In this document: in pieces, positions 31,085 to 44,700 of the stretch
How positions within the stretch are numbered: position 1 is the first letter of the stretch
Layout: each line of letters begins with the position of its first letter
Source of the DNA: Hirudo medicinalis
Lineage: Eukaryota > Annelida > Clitellata > Hirudinida > Hirudinidae
DNA: 64,000 nucleotides
Direction: 5' to 3'
Assembly (NCBI GenBank): GCA_011800805.1
Contig: MPNW01000200.1
Span: forward strand, 3,922 to 67,921
Translations under genes and position numbers: made by a program
The notes under the pieces: model-generated
The model's database searches: none
What the model was told of the DNA's origin: nothing
The model's input: only the letters and a program-made list of their open reading frames with translations

Positions 31085-31330
31085 GGGACGTCATTTCAGT
31101 TTTTTTTTCGGGAATGGGAGCAAACCCTCGCACAACTTGATGAAAGGACAATTTTTTCCTGCTTTTTGCCAAAGGCCAGGGAGGCGGCAGCAGAAAGCAG
31201 AGTAGGACCACCTGCTCCCTCCGTAGCTGCATCCCCGCTAGATAGGGAAAAGCCAAAAATAAGATCATAAGATGAAGGCTTTGCTAACATCTGTAGCCAA
31301 TTGGGCAGATGCTCCCCGGCTCTTGGGCAA
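31085..31330 (+). repeat. Interspersed repeat of unknown class, copy 1
   Basis: GGGACGTCATTTCAG, then AAACCCTCGCACAACTTGATG and a TTTTTTCCTGCTTTTTGCC segment. The same order of blocks occurs at 63238-63340 and, inverted, at 54008-54130. The open frames seen here on the minus strand are by-products of the repeat. Confidence 0.5.
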
Positions 31331-31349
31331 CATACCCCAGTGAGAAATT

Positions 31350-32987
31350 TCTGTTGTGATCTTTATAAATCACTGACTTATCTCTCTGCATTTCATTTCG
31401 ATTCTCTCCTGGCTGAGTGATGACAGCTTGATGATGTCGTTTTCTCCTCATTGTAATTCGCAAAGTTTAATATAATTTTAATTCTTCATCGCGTAGCACA
31501 AGCTGAGAAACTGGTAATTGGGAAAATTATGAATAGAGTCCGCAACGAACAATGGTAAATAAGACTACGGCAGGCAGGTCAATAATATACTCGAAAAAAA
31601 AAATTTGTCCTTGGATACTGGAGGTAAGTAGGAGTTTTTAAGTGATCTTTATTAGTATTTTATAATTACGCAAAAACTAATTTTGTCAATTTAACAAATT
31701 ATTTTTCAGTCTAATAAAGGACTTTACGCAAGATTTGAGACAGAAATGCAATTTGTCAACATTGAATTAGTTTTCCAAAATAATATTAATTATATTTAAT
31801 AAAAGAACTCTGTACAGTTTTTTAAAGGAAATACATGTAATGTGGGTGATGACTAGGTGGGGCCGGGCGTGTTTACGCTTTTGAATTGTTGCCACTGAGC
31901 TGGTCTTACTTTCGCTACTCTCAGGTTGGTTGGTTTTTCGTATCAGTGTTCGGTTTACTAAGATTCATTTTATTCATTCCTTTTTCATAATTATTTCATC
32001 ATCCCTTGTATGACGTATTCCTTGTGGGTGTAAGTTTTTATTTTGGTAAAAATATGGCGGAATTAAAGAATTATTTGCGGAGTTGTTAACGGTAACAATT
32101 AGCACAGAATTAATGCCTTAAACATTTTTGCTGGTCTAATTTTTAATATTTCCATATTTGTATGCGATGTGTTTGTGGCTTGTATTATAATTCATGTGTG
32201 TACTCATTGGAAATGTCATGATTTTAATTTTTTAATTCATGTGGGGAGACTAGTCGTATAACTCCTATGTAATGATAATCAAAATTTGCTTGCTATTATT
32301 TTCATAGGAATTACTGAATTTACTTGTCCCCTAGAATATTGTTAAGTGTGTCTTAAGTTTAGCATTGATAAATTTTATAGATGTTTTTGTAATTTATAAA
32401 ATGAAATATTTATTTTTTGGAGATTTGGAAATTCATTGATTTATTTTAATTAGTTTTGCTTGCATTTAAATTAGTTCTGTGATTCAAATTTATTTTCTGA
32501 CAATAATGAACACAAATGTTAGATTATTGGTTAAATAAATATTACATGAAGTAAGTTGAAATGATGAATGTAAGCTATAAATATTATATCAATGGTTGCA
32601 TGAATTAGTTTCATGCCAAAAAAAAAACCATGTTCAGTTGGTGAGATAAAATTTTCAGAATTTTAATAAATTTTTTTCTTAAAAAGTAAAGTTCTCAGGT
32701 TTCAGTATGCTGATGTTTTTAGGGTACTTTTAGGGGTATGAATATTCACTGCTGGTGTTTTGTTGGTGGCAAGATTTTTTGTACCTTGGAATATCTCTCT
32801 ACGTTTGAAATGATTATTGTAATATACATGTATATGTAGGATAAAGTTATGCTAATGTTAGTTAATATTAGGAGGTTGATATGTTTTGTAGTTATCACAT
32901 GGTGTGTCTTCCTAGCCTGGAAGTTTAAAGAAACACACTTGGTTTTATAACGCATTGGCAATTTTGAGGCATCCAGAGAGCCACAGC

Positions 32988-33019
<32 letters not shown>

Positions 33020-33970
33020 GTCGTCGAATGTTGCTTTGTAAATGAGTGTTCTTTTGAGTAGAACTTTATCCTTACTCTGCAAATATCAGCTTATGAAGAG
33101 CACAACAAGTTGGAGCATCTCATGCAGTGAGACATTACTACAGCATTCTTTAATTGCTCAACTTTTAGATTATTTTCCATCTTCATTTATAACTCATGAT
33201 ATTAACTCAACCTCCAAGTCTGAGGAGCAATTTTAACATATCTCTTAAAAGTACAACCCAGCTGAGATTGCTTGTGGTAACTTTAACATGTAATTATTTG
33301 GGTGCAAATTGAATTAGGGAAATAATTGCACGTAACCAAATTAGTTGAGATGAAACCATCTGGATTTAATGAAATGTTGCTGCCATTTTGGCCCTGTCTG
33401 CTTCTCTTTGTGGAAATGTATTCAAGTGAGCCAACAATTGCTTCAATGCCACAACAACATCAACAACACTTCACCTATAAATAATAGCAGCAGAAATAAT
33501 TATTGTTGTGCTGCTCAGTTGAATCTGAAGAAAGATTGAAATTGATAAAGTTTAAGAAAGGGCTGTTTAGATAATGTTTGAAATATTAGGATGTGTCCTA
33601 CCTAAAGCTGGCTGGAGATTTGTAATTATTCATGAATGAATTTTGATGATGATGATGATGATGGTCGTCGAATATTCCTGCACATTTGTCTGTTAGTGAT
33701 TTCCGTGCATCGTTGGATATTGCTTCCGGGAAGATAAGCCCTTGAACTAGCGGACCAAATGTTTTCCTCTATCTGATCCCGAAAATGCCAACAAATCCTG
33801 AAAAATGCTTCATTTGAGAATTGCTTTATTCTTCCTGTTCATGGGAGTTTGTGCACTACTTTCTCTAATCCTGGAAATTTTATGTGACCACAACTAGCTT
33901 CTTCATTAGCTTATTGAGATTAACTTCCTTTGCTTTAACTTTTATTAAAGTTTTCTTTGGTTGAAATGAC
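31350..33970. other. Upstream region of kindlin, no coding sequence found
   Basis: AT-rich DNA. A small GC-richer island at 31850-31930 (GGTGGGGCCGGGCGTG) followed by CTCTCAGGTTGG could be a first noncoding exon and donor for the kindlin gene, but nothing here proves it. A CAT microsatellite lies at 32989-33022. Confidence 0.3.
32989..33022. repeat. CAT/ATG microsatellite
   Basis: Ten or so CAT triplets ending in CGTCGTCG. The reverse strand reads as poly-Met in a spurious frame. Confidence 0.9.
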
Positions 33971-33978
33971 TAATTTTA

Positions 33979-34365
33979 TTTAACTAGCTTTTTTAAACCG
34001 GCTTCACCAGTTATATACTCGTAATTAATTTTGTTCATCCTGATATTATTTACATCCTTCAAATACTTGCCCTCAAAGAACTGGGTGATTCTAAACTGAA
34101 TTCAACCCTTGCTGCCGTCGTGAGAGACGAAGTTTTAAACATTAGAGCGTGCGGGAGCACAATGCTCCTTGATTTCAGTAGCTCTCTAGTTTAGAGCTCG
34201 TATGCGATTTAGGAAAAGGTGAAAGTTGGAATACTTGAAAACTGAAAATAGCACGCTTGACCTTACGAATGGCATAGAGAATGACTTGTGCAAATGTCAA
34301 GTCGCCACTTTTCACCGTTTTGGAGGAGTTCTTGGGACAGAGAAACGCTTGTATTTTCTGTTTTA
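33979..34365 (-). mobile_element. tRNA-like SINE, copy 2
   Basis: It follows the 11.8-12.2 kb copy block by block: TAACTAGCTTTTTTAAACCGG, CATCCTTCAAATA, CCTCAAAGAACTGG, TATGCGATTTAGGAAAAGGT, GGAGTTCTTGGGACAGA. The B-box is mutated (GAATTCAACCC), so this copy is older or less constrained. Confidence 0.6.
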
Positions 34366-34591
34366 TATCGCAGAAGATGTAGGATTGGATAAGAATTGGA
34401 TCCATTTTTCAAAGATTCGTGGGGCATGTACAAACTTCGTCAATATCTGAGAAGGCTGCGTTGATTGAATTTGAAAGAATTCTGAAGATTGCCTAAATTG
34501 TTTTTTTTTCAATGTTTGTCTAAATACGACTTTATACCACTTTATTCACTTGTTGCGGACAATTCATAATCTTTATGATAATTGATTATTA

Positions 34592-34637
<46 letters not shown>

Positions 34638-34638
34638 A
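34592..34638. repeat. ATT microsatellite
   Basis: About fifteen ATT triplets upstream of kindlin. Confidence 0.9.
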
Positions 34639-35773
34639 ATGATTATGATAATTGATGCATGGTGATAGGGATTTAAAAAATGTTTGGATTGCTAAAAATA
34701 AACTGCACGGTTTGTGAGTATGAATAATTGGACAGATTATTTGGAGGCGGCATCAATGATAAGAATAACAGTTGGAGTTCTTAGGTCCACTTAAAATTTG
34801 ACTTCGCTTAGAGTTTGTTTTTATTTTTTGGGATGTGGAATGAACTCAATGCAAACCTAGCACTGTTCCTCCTGGTTATAATAATTATGAGCCGGTGTTA
34901 AACATTGAGGTTTGATGAAGAATGCCGTGTTAATCTAATTGAGATTTGCTTATCAATCACATGAACTTTTCCTGCAGGATAACTGCAAATTGTACGTTCA
35001 TTCAAGTCAATGTCGCAGCTATCGGTCTCATACGAGGTAGATAATATTATTTGTTTTTTTCTCAACAGGTCAAGGATTCATTTCATCCCGATGTTTACGG
35101 ATCATCAATTCATGGAACCGACCTCGTCTCTTGATTGTTCGTCTCTCCCACGAACGGTCGAGAATTAACTCTGATACAACAACAAATAGAGGAAGAAACG
35201 TTAAGATCCAGTTTTCGCTGCTTGGTTCGTTTGTCGATTAGTACTTGTTACTTGAAAGTACTTGTTACCTGAAAGTACTGCCAACCGGAAAGATCGCCAA
35301 AAGCCAAACTATTTCCCAAGGACCGAACGAGTTATGCGTGGATGCGTGGCTTTCATGTCGTGATGCAGAAGGATCGAGGATTTGATAACAGATTTCAGTG
35401 ATGCTGTTCTCCCATGTTTTAATCGTATTTAATGGAATAATTATTAGGCTATTCTCGTCTGAGTTCATTTCATCGTTGAAGTCTGAGTTTTTATACATTC
35501 TGGATTGCAGCTGAAAGCCAGACTAATATTTTCTGAGTTCTGCAAGTTTTCAATCGAGTGCCACGGAAATATATTTTAATTCGACTTTTCGATAATAACC
35601 AGAACTTAAATTTGTTCATTTTGTTGATTCAATTTCATTGCTACTTGGTCCTGGAGTTAATGCTTCTTTGAAGATTTGCAATCCAACGACCAACATAAGA
35701 ATAAAGACTCGTCGGCTCCTCTCATTTAGAGTTATTGTCCAACTAAACGTTCTTGCCGAATAATTGTCCGACA

Positions 35774-38700
35774 ATGGTGGCTCCTGCTGATGGGTCGTGG
35801 GAGTTGACAGTCACTCTGACAGAGTTCCAAGTAGAGAGGGTTCTGAGGGTGAAAGGTGATCTGCACATCGGTGGACTCATGCTCAAGCTGGTTGAGAGTC
35901 TGAGTGAGTCATTTTTATTTCAATATTCTGTTGCTTATTTTTCTAATCAGTTGATTGAGTAGATGTTTGATTGATGGATTGATGATTGAGAAATGAGAAA
36001 GATGGTTTGTAGAAAGTTAGACATTCAAGATGTCCTGCTGATCCCGTGGAGCTTCTAACTATGTAAACTGTGAAATTTTTTGTTTCCAAGTAAAATTTAG
36101 TACATTTTGGTGCACTTAGATGTGGATGTGATCAAAAAGTTGTGTGTGCACGTGAAGACCAGAGGAGGCGAATATAATTGAGTTGTTATTACACATTGTC
36201 TAAATGATTGAGATTAACTCTTTATGCAGGAATGCTTGATGAGAGGAAGCATTACTATTGAATGTTTATTCAACAACTACACAATTCTTCCAGCTATTTC
36301 TGACGCCATCTTAAATCTTTATTGGTTTGCTTCGTAACCACGTTTAAAATAATAATAGTAATAATAATAATAATAATAATATAATAATAATAATAATAAT
36401 AATAATAGTAATAATAATAATGTAATAATCCTTTCACTCTTAATCATTAACTTCTCAGTTGCTTCCANGTTGTGCCACGATTAATAAGTAATATATATTT
36501 ATATACATATTACAAAATTATATTTATAATCGTGATTCATGATCTTCTGGACGGAGATCGGGAGTTTGTTTACAATAAAGCGTGGGACTCATTTTTGGGT
36601 TTTAACTCTGCTTAGTTCGACTTATATTCTACTTTCTACATTCTATATTCTACATTCTACATTCTATATTCTACTTCGATAAGGACATAACATAGATGTT
36701 TATTAATTATCGTCTCCTGCATCAGCTTATTCACGCTCATTGACGTTCATTCCTGCACATTCCCCTGTAAATTCCTTGTTAAAACTTTGTTGCTCTGAAA
36801 TTTTCCTCGCATCAACAACTCCTTGAAGAAACTTTTCTGGCTTCATCATTAGTTGCTTATCTCTTTCTTTGTCGTTCCATCACTCGATCGTCTACGTCGA
36901 CGTTGTGATCTGACCGTTTCTGAAATGAATTTTCATTTGAGCTCGGAAGACTTAAGGACGTTCGACCTTCTATTTTTGTTCCTTCATCATCTTCCTCTTT
37001 CATTGGTATTTCGTGCTGTATTTATTGTGTGTATATTTGTTGTATATTGCGTGTGTCATTCGATTTATACGTTTGTGTGCGGACGATTTTACAATGTCAT
37101 TTTCACGTTTTTTTGTAACGTGGATCGCTTGATCAAACGCAAATCATAATAAGATTGCTCTCTTCCAACTTGTATCAGATGATGATGATGATGATTCTTG
37201 AGTTCAATGATGAATCATCAAGTCTGTGAGTGAGTTGGCGGATGAGTGAGAATTTGGTTTGTTTGTTTGGAGCGTTAAAGTTAGCGTTGTAATATGTAGG
37301 TCAGTGGCCCACGCAGCCAGTCATGGAGAAGTGAATAGCACTGCTGGTGCTTGGCATGCAACTCTGCCTCTTATGAGTGGAACAATGTGATGGAAGGAAA
37401 CTAATTAGCATGTGTTACGTATGTTTGTGTGTGTTTATGTTGTTTTTCTTGGATCTCCTTTCATTGTTTAATGTATTGGTCTCTCATTATTAAAAATGCT
37501 TGTCCCATCATTTATAATCGACACGCGCCTAGTAATCGATGTCATTATCATCAATTCATGATATTGTTGCCATGCTTAATTGCTCATAATGATAATTCAG
37601 TTGTTAATTGATGTTGTTAATAAGAATAATATTAATAACATATAATTACTTTATTATTGGTGTTTATAGTGATTGTCATGTTGATTCCGGCTGCGGTTGA
37701 AACAGATTTGAGCGTGAATGAACTCTATTGTATACTTGTGATCTCTCGTGTGAGTTATTAGGTAGCGTCACTCGCTACCATGGAGATGAGCATCATCATC
37801 TGAGTATTCCAATCCTCCATAAACTTCACTGACCTTCGAATGTATTGATTTTTCTCATCCACAGACATTTTCGTGTCTCCGATAAGTCGTGGGGGGGAGT
37901 TTATTGTACGATACTATGATACTTGATGACGACGCTTATAAGCACAAATCATTATAATTATCTCTGTATGTTTGACCTAGTTGTAATGACCTAAATAAAG
38001 TGTCGGAGAATTGTTGGAGGCAGTGGCGAACGTTCGAACTCATTTCGTTTCGTTTCCTCTTTCAACCTCAACTCAACTCAACCTCACTCAGTCAATTACG
38101 TAGTTTTACTTATCGACGTCATCACTTCGACTTTCAAATTGTAGTTTTTCATTCTTTCTTCGTTTTTAAGATCTCTCTATCTACAAATGAGATGGTTTAC
38201 CTACATTATGCCTATGGTGATGATGCCCATGTTGTTGGGCAGAATGATAATTAATATTAATTTTTGTTTGGTTTTGTTGTTGTTGATTGTTGTCGCATAT
38301 GATTATGACTTGTCGTGATGATGTTTATATTCACGATTATGATAATGATATTATGATGATGATGATGATGATGATATTATTTGAAAGCCGATATTAGAAA
38401 ATAAGTGATGCAACCTTCTTGTGTAGTCGGTTGATAATAAGCATATTATCGTCACATGAAAACTTAAGACAAGCCATCGAGTTCACTCGATTTATCGCTA
38501 TTATTTGTTTAACCAATCGTTCTGCTCCCAGGCCTCAAGTGCTTGTTGTGACTTACTGTCATTTCATATTCATCCAAACTGTGACGTAACAACAACACAA
38601 TGGCTATAATAATAATAGTATTAATATAATAATATTATTACATTGTGATGATGATGATAATAGTAATGATTTGAAAATAAAATAATTGTTAATTATCTAG

Positions 38701-41700
38701 AATGGTTTTTGACTTGTCGTCCATACGACCTGTTGATGGAATATAATTTAAGCTCCTTTAAGGCATTAATTTTGGTGGCATTCACATTATCCAGGCACGC
38801 CTATGGATTGGTCCGACCACGCCCTCTTCTGGCCGGAGAAGAACGCCTGGCTGTTGAGGACGAGATCGACCTTGGACCAGTTGGGCATCCAATCGAGTAC
38901 GAACCTCATCTTCACCCCCATGCACAAACAAGTCCAAGTTGTTCTTCCTGACCTGCAACTCTTCAAGATGTCTGTCGACTTTTCAGCCAATGTCTTCAAC
39001 GTCGTTATCAAGATATGCAAGGAACTCGGTTGGTTGTCATGGTGATGTTTCTAAGGTTAACAAGTTTTGTTTGGATTGTTTTCGGATGGCGTTTCGAAGA
39101 TCTCGATGACGAGACTCACTGCCACTCATTACTTGGCAATTTATGAAGATTTTAAAGAGTTTCCTTGCTTTCCTCTTGCACTTTGAAAGGTCTTTGCTCT
39201 TAGTCAGTCGATAGCAGATGTTACAAGTGACCTGACACGTTTAATTTCGTCTGACCTGCTTAACGGGTAGCAGTTGTCCCAATGGCCTACTGTTATGCTA
39301 TCCAAACATGTGCGGTGTGGAGAGCGAGGATGCAATGATGTATGTTGGCAAAGTTCGTGAATATACCGTCTCTTCTTATCATTTCTTCCAATAGAGTACT
39401 TCTTGGTGTGCTTATAATTCTGCTTCTCGAGATGAAAATCACAGAAATATTTCAAAGCGGTGTTACTGTCATTGAAGTAACAATTATTAATACCTAACAA
39501 CTTGAACAAGTTGTCTGTGTTGTTTGCAATGTAATCGCAATGACAATGATAGGTGGAGCAATTAGTGGTTGCAAGCATCTGATGGAAGCATCTGGATTTA
39601 TTATTTATGCGATAGCACGTGATGCTTGAACATGATGATGATGACGACGATGGTGATGTGAATGTGAAGTTCCTTTGGAGGTTGCTTGAACTGAAGTTCT
39701 TTGAAGTTCGCCTGTGAAAGAGAAACAGAGTTCATTCTATTCGAATGCTGCGCGGTGGCTGTTTGTTGGCTGTTTGACATTTTCGAGTCAGAGTCCAGCA
39801 TTCCATCCACCTTTAGAAATAGTGCAGCTTTACAGCAGCAGTTACTTCTTTATGGCACAATGCTGAAGTGACGATAGTGATGTCCTTGTGGCTTTTTGTC
39901 TTTACGACGTTATTTGCTTCATTTGTTTGTGCAAGGATGTCTGCGTATTCGGGCAATTCTTCTACGAAGAACATTGTCGTGCGTAATAACATCAACGAAA
40001 ACAACGACCTGAAACATGGTCGTAGAGAATGGAGGGGTGCAATGGAAGGCATGGAAAGTAAAAACATCATTCGGTCTGTTGTATTTTCCTAAGAACTCTC
40101 CTGCTGGATTCTTAGCATATTTTAGTTGATGGCCGAGGCATTCAACAGATCATTCGTCACCATAATAGGAATAATGAATATTGTTGTTGTCGTTATTATT
40201 ATTATTATTATTATTATTATTGTGCAGTTGTTATTACTTTTGTTGATAAACGTGCTTCGTGTCAACGAAGGATGACTTCAAAGCACTTTGAATGATGAAT
40301 GCACCATTGAATATTGTTCAAAATTACAAGTACATTATGCAAATTGAAACAGCTTATTGTTGCACAAATATAATCGAATCTTGTTTGATTATTAATCTGT
40401 GATTATTTTTAAAAATAAAGTGGCAGATTTGACTTAATTAATTACTAAAGAGCTGGTTATTAATAAATGACGTCATCATCATCATAATCTCAGGTATTCG
40501 CCACCCTGAGGAGTTATCTCTGGCCAGAAAGTTGAGTCAGGAGGAACTTCGGAAGAACAAAGGAATTTCAGCTACTCGACGAAGTCAAATGCCACCTGGT
40601 TTCTACTCCCCTCACCATAATGGACATGCCACCATGGATGGGGGTACCATGGCAGCCCCCTCAGGTACCAGGGAGGTTCATCTACTCCTCAGGTGGTAAT
40701 TATATTATTCAGCATAATTTTTTTAACGTTTATTTGGATTGCTCCTAAAACAACAAACGTTGAACAATTTGTGAGACTCATTTAAACAATTAACAAGCCT
40801 ATGCTAACATTGGTGTTAAAATAAGTCTCCAAGTTTGAGATGCTCTTCAACTGTAAACAACACTTGAAACCTTCAAGTCCTCACTCTGCAGTGGTAATAA
40901 ATACAATGTGTTGATGTTTTAAAATTCACGAAGGTGTGTTGATGTTTGTGTCGATCATGAGGACATTAGTAAGTCCTGAATATTCGTCATATCTTTGTTA
41001 TTTCAATGTTTTAAAAAGTTTTCTTGTGAACTAATAATAATTGTATTAATTCAAATAATGATGTTATTATGCATTAATCCAATTAATATTTGTATTAATT
41101 CAAATAATGATGTTATTATGCATTAATCCAATTAATATTTGTATTAATTCAAATAATGATGTTATTATGCATTAATCCAATTAATATTTGTATTAATTCA
41201 AATAATGATGTTGTTATGCATTAATCCAATTAATATTTGTATTAATTCAAATAATGATGTTGTTATGCATTAATCCAATTAATATTTGTATTAATTCAAA
41301 TAACGATGTTGTTATGCATTAATGTTTTTATATTTATTACCAAGGTCAGTCTGACAGCAGAAGCATGTGCCTCCTTAACTTCCTTAAGCCTGGCATTATA
41401 CAGTTTCTGAAATATTGTTTTATTAAAATAAATTATGAAAAATAATAAATTAAGTTGTAAATTATCATTATTTCATTGGGCATATGGTTGTCTATTCGTC
41501 ATAATGGAGCATAATTACCCATAATGGAGCATAATTACCGAATTGAAATGATTCATCATTGGATCAATGTATCATCCAATCACTGTAGCATCCAATCACT
41601 GTAGCATCCAATCACTGTAGCATCCAATCACTGTAGCATCCAATCCATGTAGCATCCAATCACTGTAGCATCCAATCACTGTAGCATCCAATCAATGTAG

Positions 41701-44700
41701 CATCCAATCAATGTAGTATCCAATCACTGTAGCATCCAATCACTGTATCATCCAATCAATGTAGTATTGCAACCCATACTTAAATAGTTAACAAAGGTGC
41801 CTCTGATACAATTGCATAAGGCATTATATAAATGGAGCCATTCCTGTAGCCAGATTTGATTACAGATCACTTTCAATGTAATATAAATTCCTTCATTAAC
41901 CTGCTCTGAAGCACTTGTGTTCATCTGCAACCCTCATCATCCATTCATCTTCTGACTTGTTGCCATTTTTCTTTTTCATTCAAAAAGTTAGGGAACTTCT
42001 TTTCCTAAAACAAGTTTGATAAAAAAATGTCGTAAATAATCACTTATGATTAATAAAGGCACGTTACATTGTGGTGGTTATTCTAATGAAGTCTGATTAT
42101 GATTACAACATTCACCAGGTGTGAAGCTGATGATGACGATGATGACGATATTGTTTCAGTCAAGTGCTTTCCACTTGCAATCCACCCGAGTGTTGTTTGT
42201 GTCCTTGATTTAGCTCGGCCTCTCATTCCGTGATTACATCCACTCGGCATTTTTTAAATTTCCATTTGCTTGTCAACTAAGCTATTGTCATCCATCAGTC
42301 CTTCCCTTCTCTCTATCTTTAGTTGGTTCTATTCAAGGATAGCACAAACATTGGCTTCTATTTTGAATTAGAAATAAACAAATCCTGAAATGGAGGACTT
42401 CATGGGCTGAAGTGTTATAAGTGCAAACATGTTTTCATTTCATGTTTCCTAATATTTCTTTTATTTGTTTACAACTTTTACTTAGATCACAGTAAGTTTA
42501 TGTTGAAGAAATGTTTATGTTTACATTGAAATCCCTTACTTAAAAACATTCTTCTTCAGAGCACGCTCGGACGTCTGTCGGTGCCACAGAACGCCACCAC
42601 ACCTACGCTGTTGCGTCAATCGCCAAATTGTTCTTTCAATGCCAACACGGTGTCCCCTGGCTCGGCCAGCAGTTTGAACTTCGACCCCGGTGTAGACTGC
42701 AGTTTGGTCGTGACCCCCAAGGTTACCGATGCATGGGTGTATTTATATAGACCCAGAAGTTTCTCTGAGAAGGCAAGGATCAATTCAGGGTTGGTTTTAT
42801 GGGTGACTGGATATTGGCTTGTTTGTGCTGAAGAAGTGGTTTTGATGGTCGGTGATACGTTTGAATATATGATATGAGCTTGCGACTGTTTAATTGGAAC
42901 GAAGCTAACTTAATCTCTCGAAGCTTTTAGGCTTTGTCATTTTAAATGAATTTGACTTTGGCAGGTTTTTGTTTATTTGAAAACATTGTTCTTCACCAGG
43001 TGGTTGGATTCGTCGAGATCCCTTTATGAGCAAGGCATAAAAGAGGAAGACATTGTCCTCCTGAAGTTCAAATTCTATGCCTTCTATGACCTCAATCCTA
43101 AGGTTTGAATTTTGAATCAGGATCATCTTCATGATTGTTGAAGCACTTCTCCTGCATTCATTGTATTTTGATTGCATAATCTGTCTGAGTCAGTGAAATA
43201 AATTAATTGATTTGTCACCTTTAAATAACCTAATTTATATGTTTCTGATGCTTTTGTAACCCTCAAGCTGCAAATGTTCAAAATAAAATATTTTGGATTG
43301 TTATGGTATGTGATATATGGTATGTTATTGTTATATGATTGGTGTATGGAATATGATTGTTAAGGCAATTGGTTGTTGTTGATTTAAAAGTTTGAATTCA
43401 TTTCGTTCCAGTACGACTTGGTTAGGATAAATCAGATCTACGAGCAGGCAAGATGGTCAGTGGTTTCTGAAGAAATCGACTGCACAGAAGAAGAAATGAT
43501 AATGTTTGCTGCTCTTCAGGTTATTAAGCCATACCTATTTTCTGTCTTATAAACCAATGGAATTTCTGAGTTTTGTGGTAAATTTGGTGCTAATTATGGT
43601 TTATTTCTCAATTCCTAATCCTCACAGTTACAAATACAACAACAAAGTCTCCTTCCTCAACCTGACCTTGATACTCCCGCCAATCAGACGGATGACGAGA
43701 TAGATGCGGCCTTGACTGACCTACAAACGACCTTAGAAGGAAGCAGCTTGAATAGCAAGCCCAGTGACCTAACTCAAACTCCTGAATTGAGAGCAGTCAT
43801 GCGTTTTTATAAGTGAGTTTCATGATTATCGTATTGATGTTGATGATGGTGGTGGTGGTGTTGATAATGAATCGATGATTAAACTCTTTTTAGGCCCAAA
43901 AAGTTTGCATTCAAGTCTTCAAGGAAGTGTTTGTTTACCTTCAAAGAAACGATTCTCTCAGTGTTCAAGACTGCAGACGATAAACAGCCTCAGTATTCCA
44001 TCAACCTCAATGGTGATTCTTACTGATGACTCTGACTTACTCTGACTTCATGTTATAACATAAAATTCATTCCCACGTATTACAGGTTGTGAAGTATTGG
44101 CAGATGTGAACATCTCCACAAGGAAGTTCATCATAAAGCTACTCATACCCTCTGAAGATGGAGCCACAGAATACTGGGTCAGACCTGAGTCTGTGAGTAG
44201 CTACGATGTTTGTTACTTCCAAATAACGACATACATCTCATGAATTTGAGAAATTATCCTGAATACATTCAGAACTAATTAGTCCATTTGATTCTAAAGT
44301 TTTGCAAAACCTTCAGTCTGAAGGTTTGAGGCTTGACATGCAAAATTATTAAATATGCTGATCTATCATAAATAGAAGTAAATTTACTTTTAAAATAAGT
44401 CATAAACAGGTTTTACATGAAACATCTGTGAAATGACTGAAATTTATATCAATACTAGGAGGAACAATATGCTGAGTGGATGGCAGCATTCAAACTTGCC
44501 TCGAAAGGGCACACCATGGCAGATAGCAGCTACAGTTCAGAGGTCAAGTCCATTCTATCTTTTATTGAAATGCATCACCCCTCATCTGTGCCCTCCCCAT
44601 CAGGCAAAGAGAAAGACCTTTTGAAAGCCATGAACTTTGACATCGAGTCAAGTGTGGCTTCAAGATTTCTTAATAAAATAAAAGGCCATCATCAGGTTGT

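Noticed and set aside
31032..31290. Overlapping minus-strand frames upstream of kindlin
   Set aside because: They lie within an interspersed repeat found at two other places without these frames open.
32746..33018. Frame beginning with poly-Met
   Set aside because: A translated CAT microsatellite; the remainder has no protein-like character.
39204..40092. Short frames on both strands in kindlin intron 2
   Set aside because: No homology, no splice support, overlapping on opposite strands.
41042..41768. CRISPR-like regular repeats
   Set aside because: Units abut directly with no unique spacers; these are minisatellites in a eukaryotic intron.
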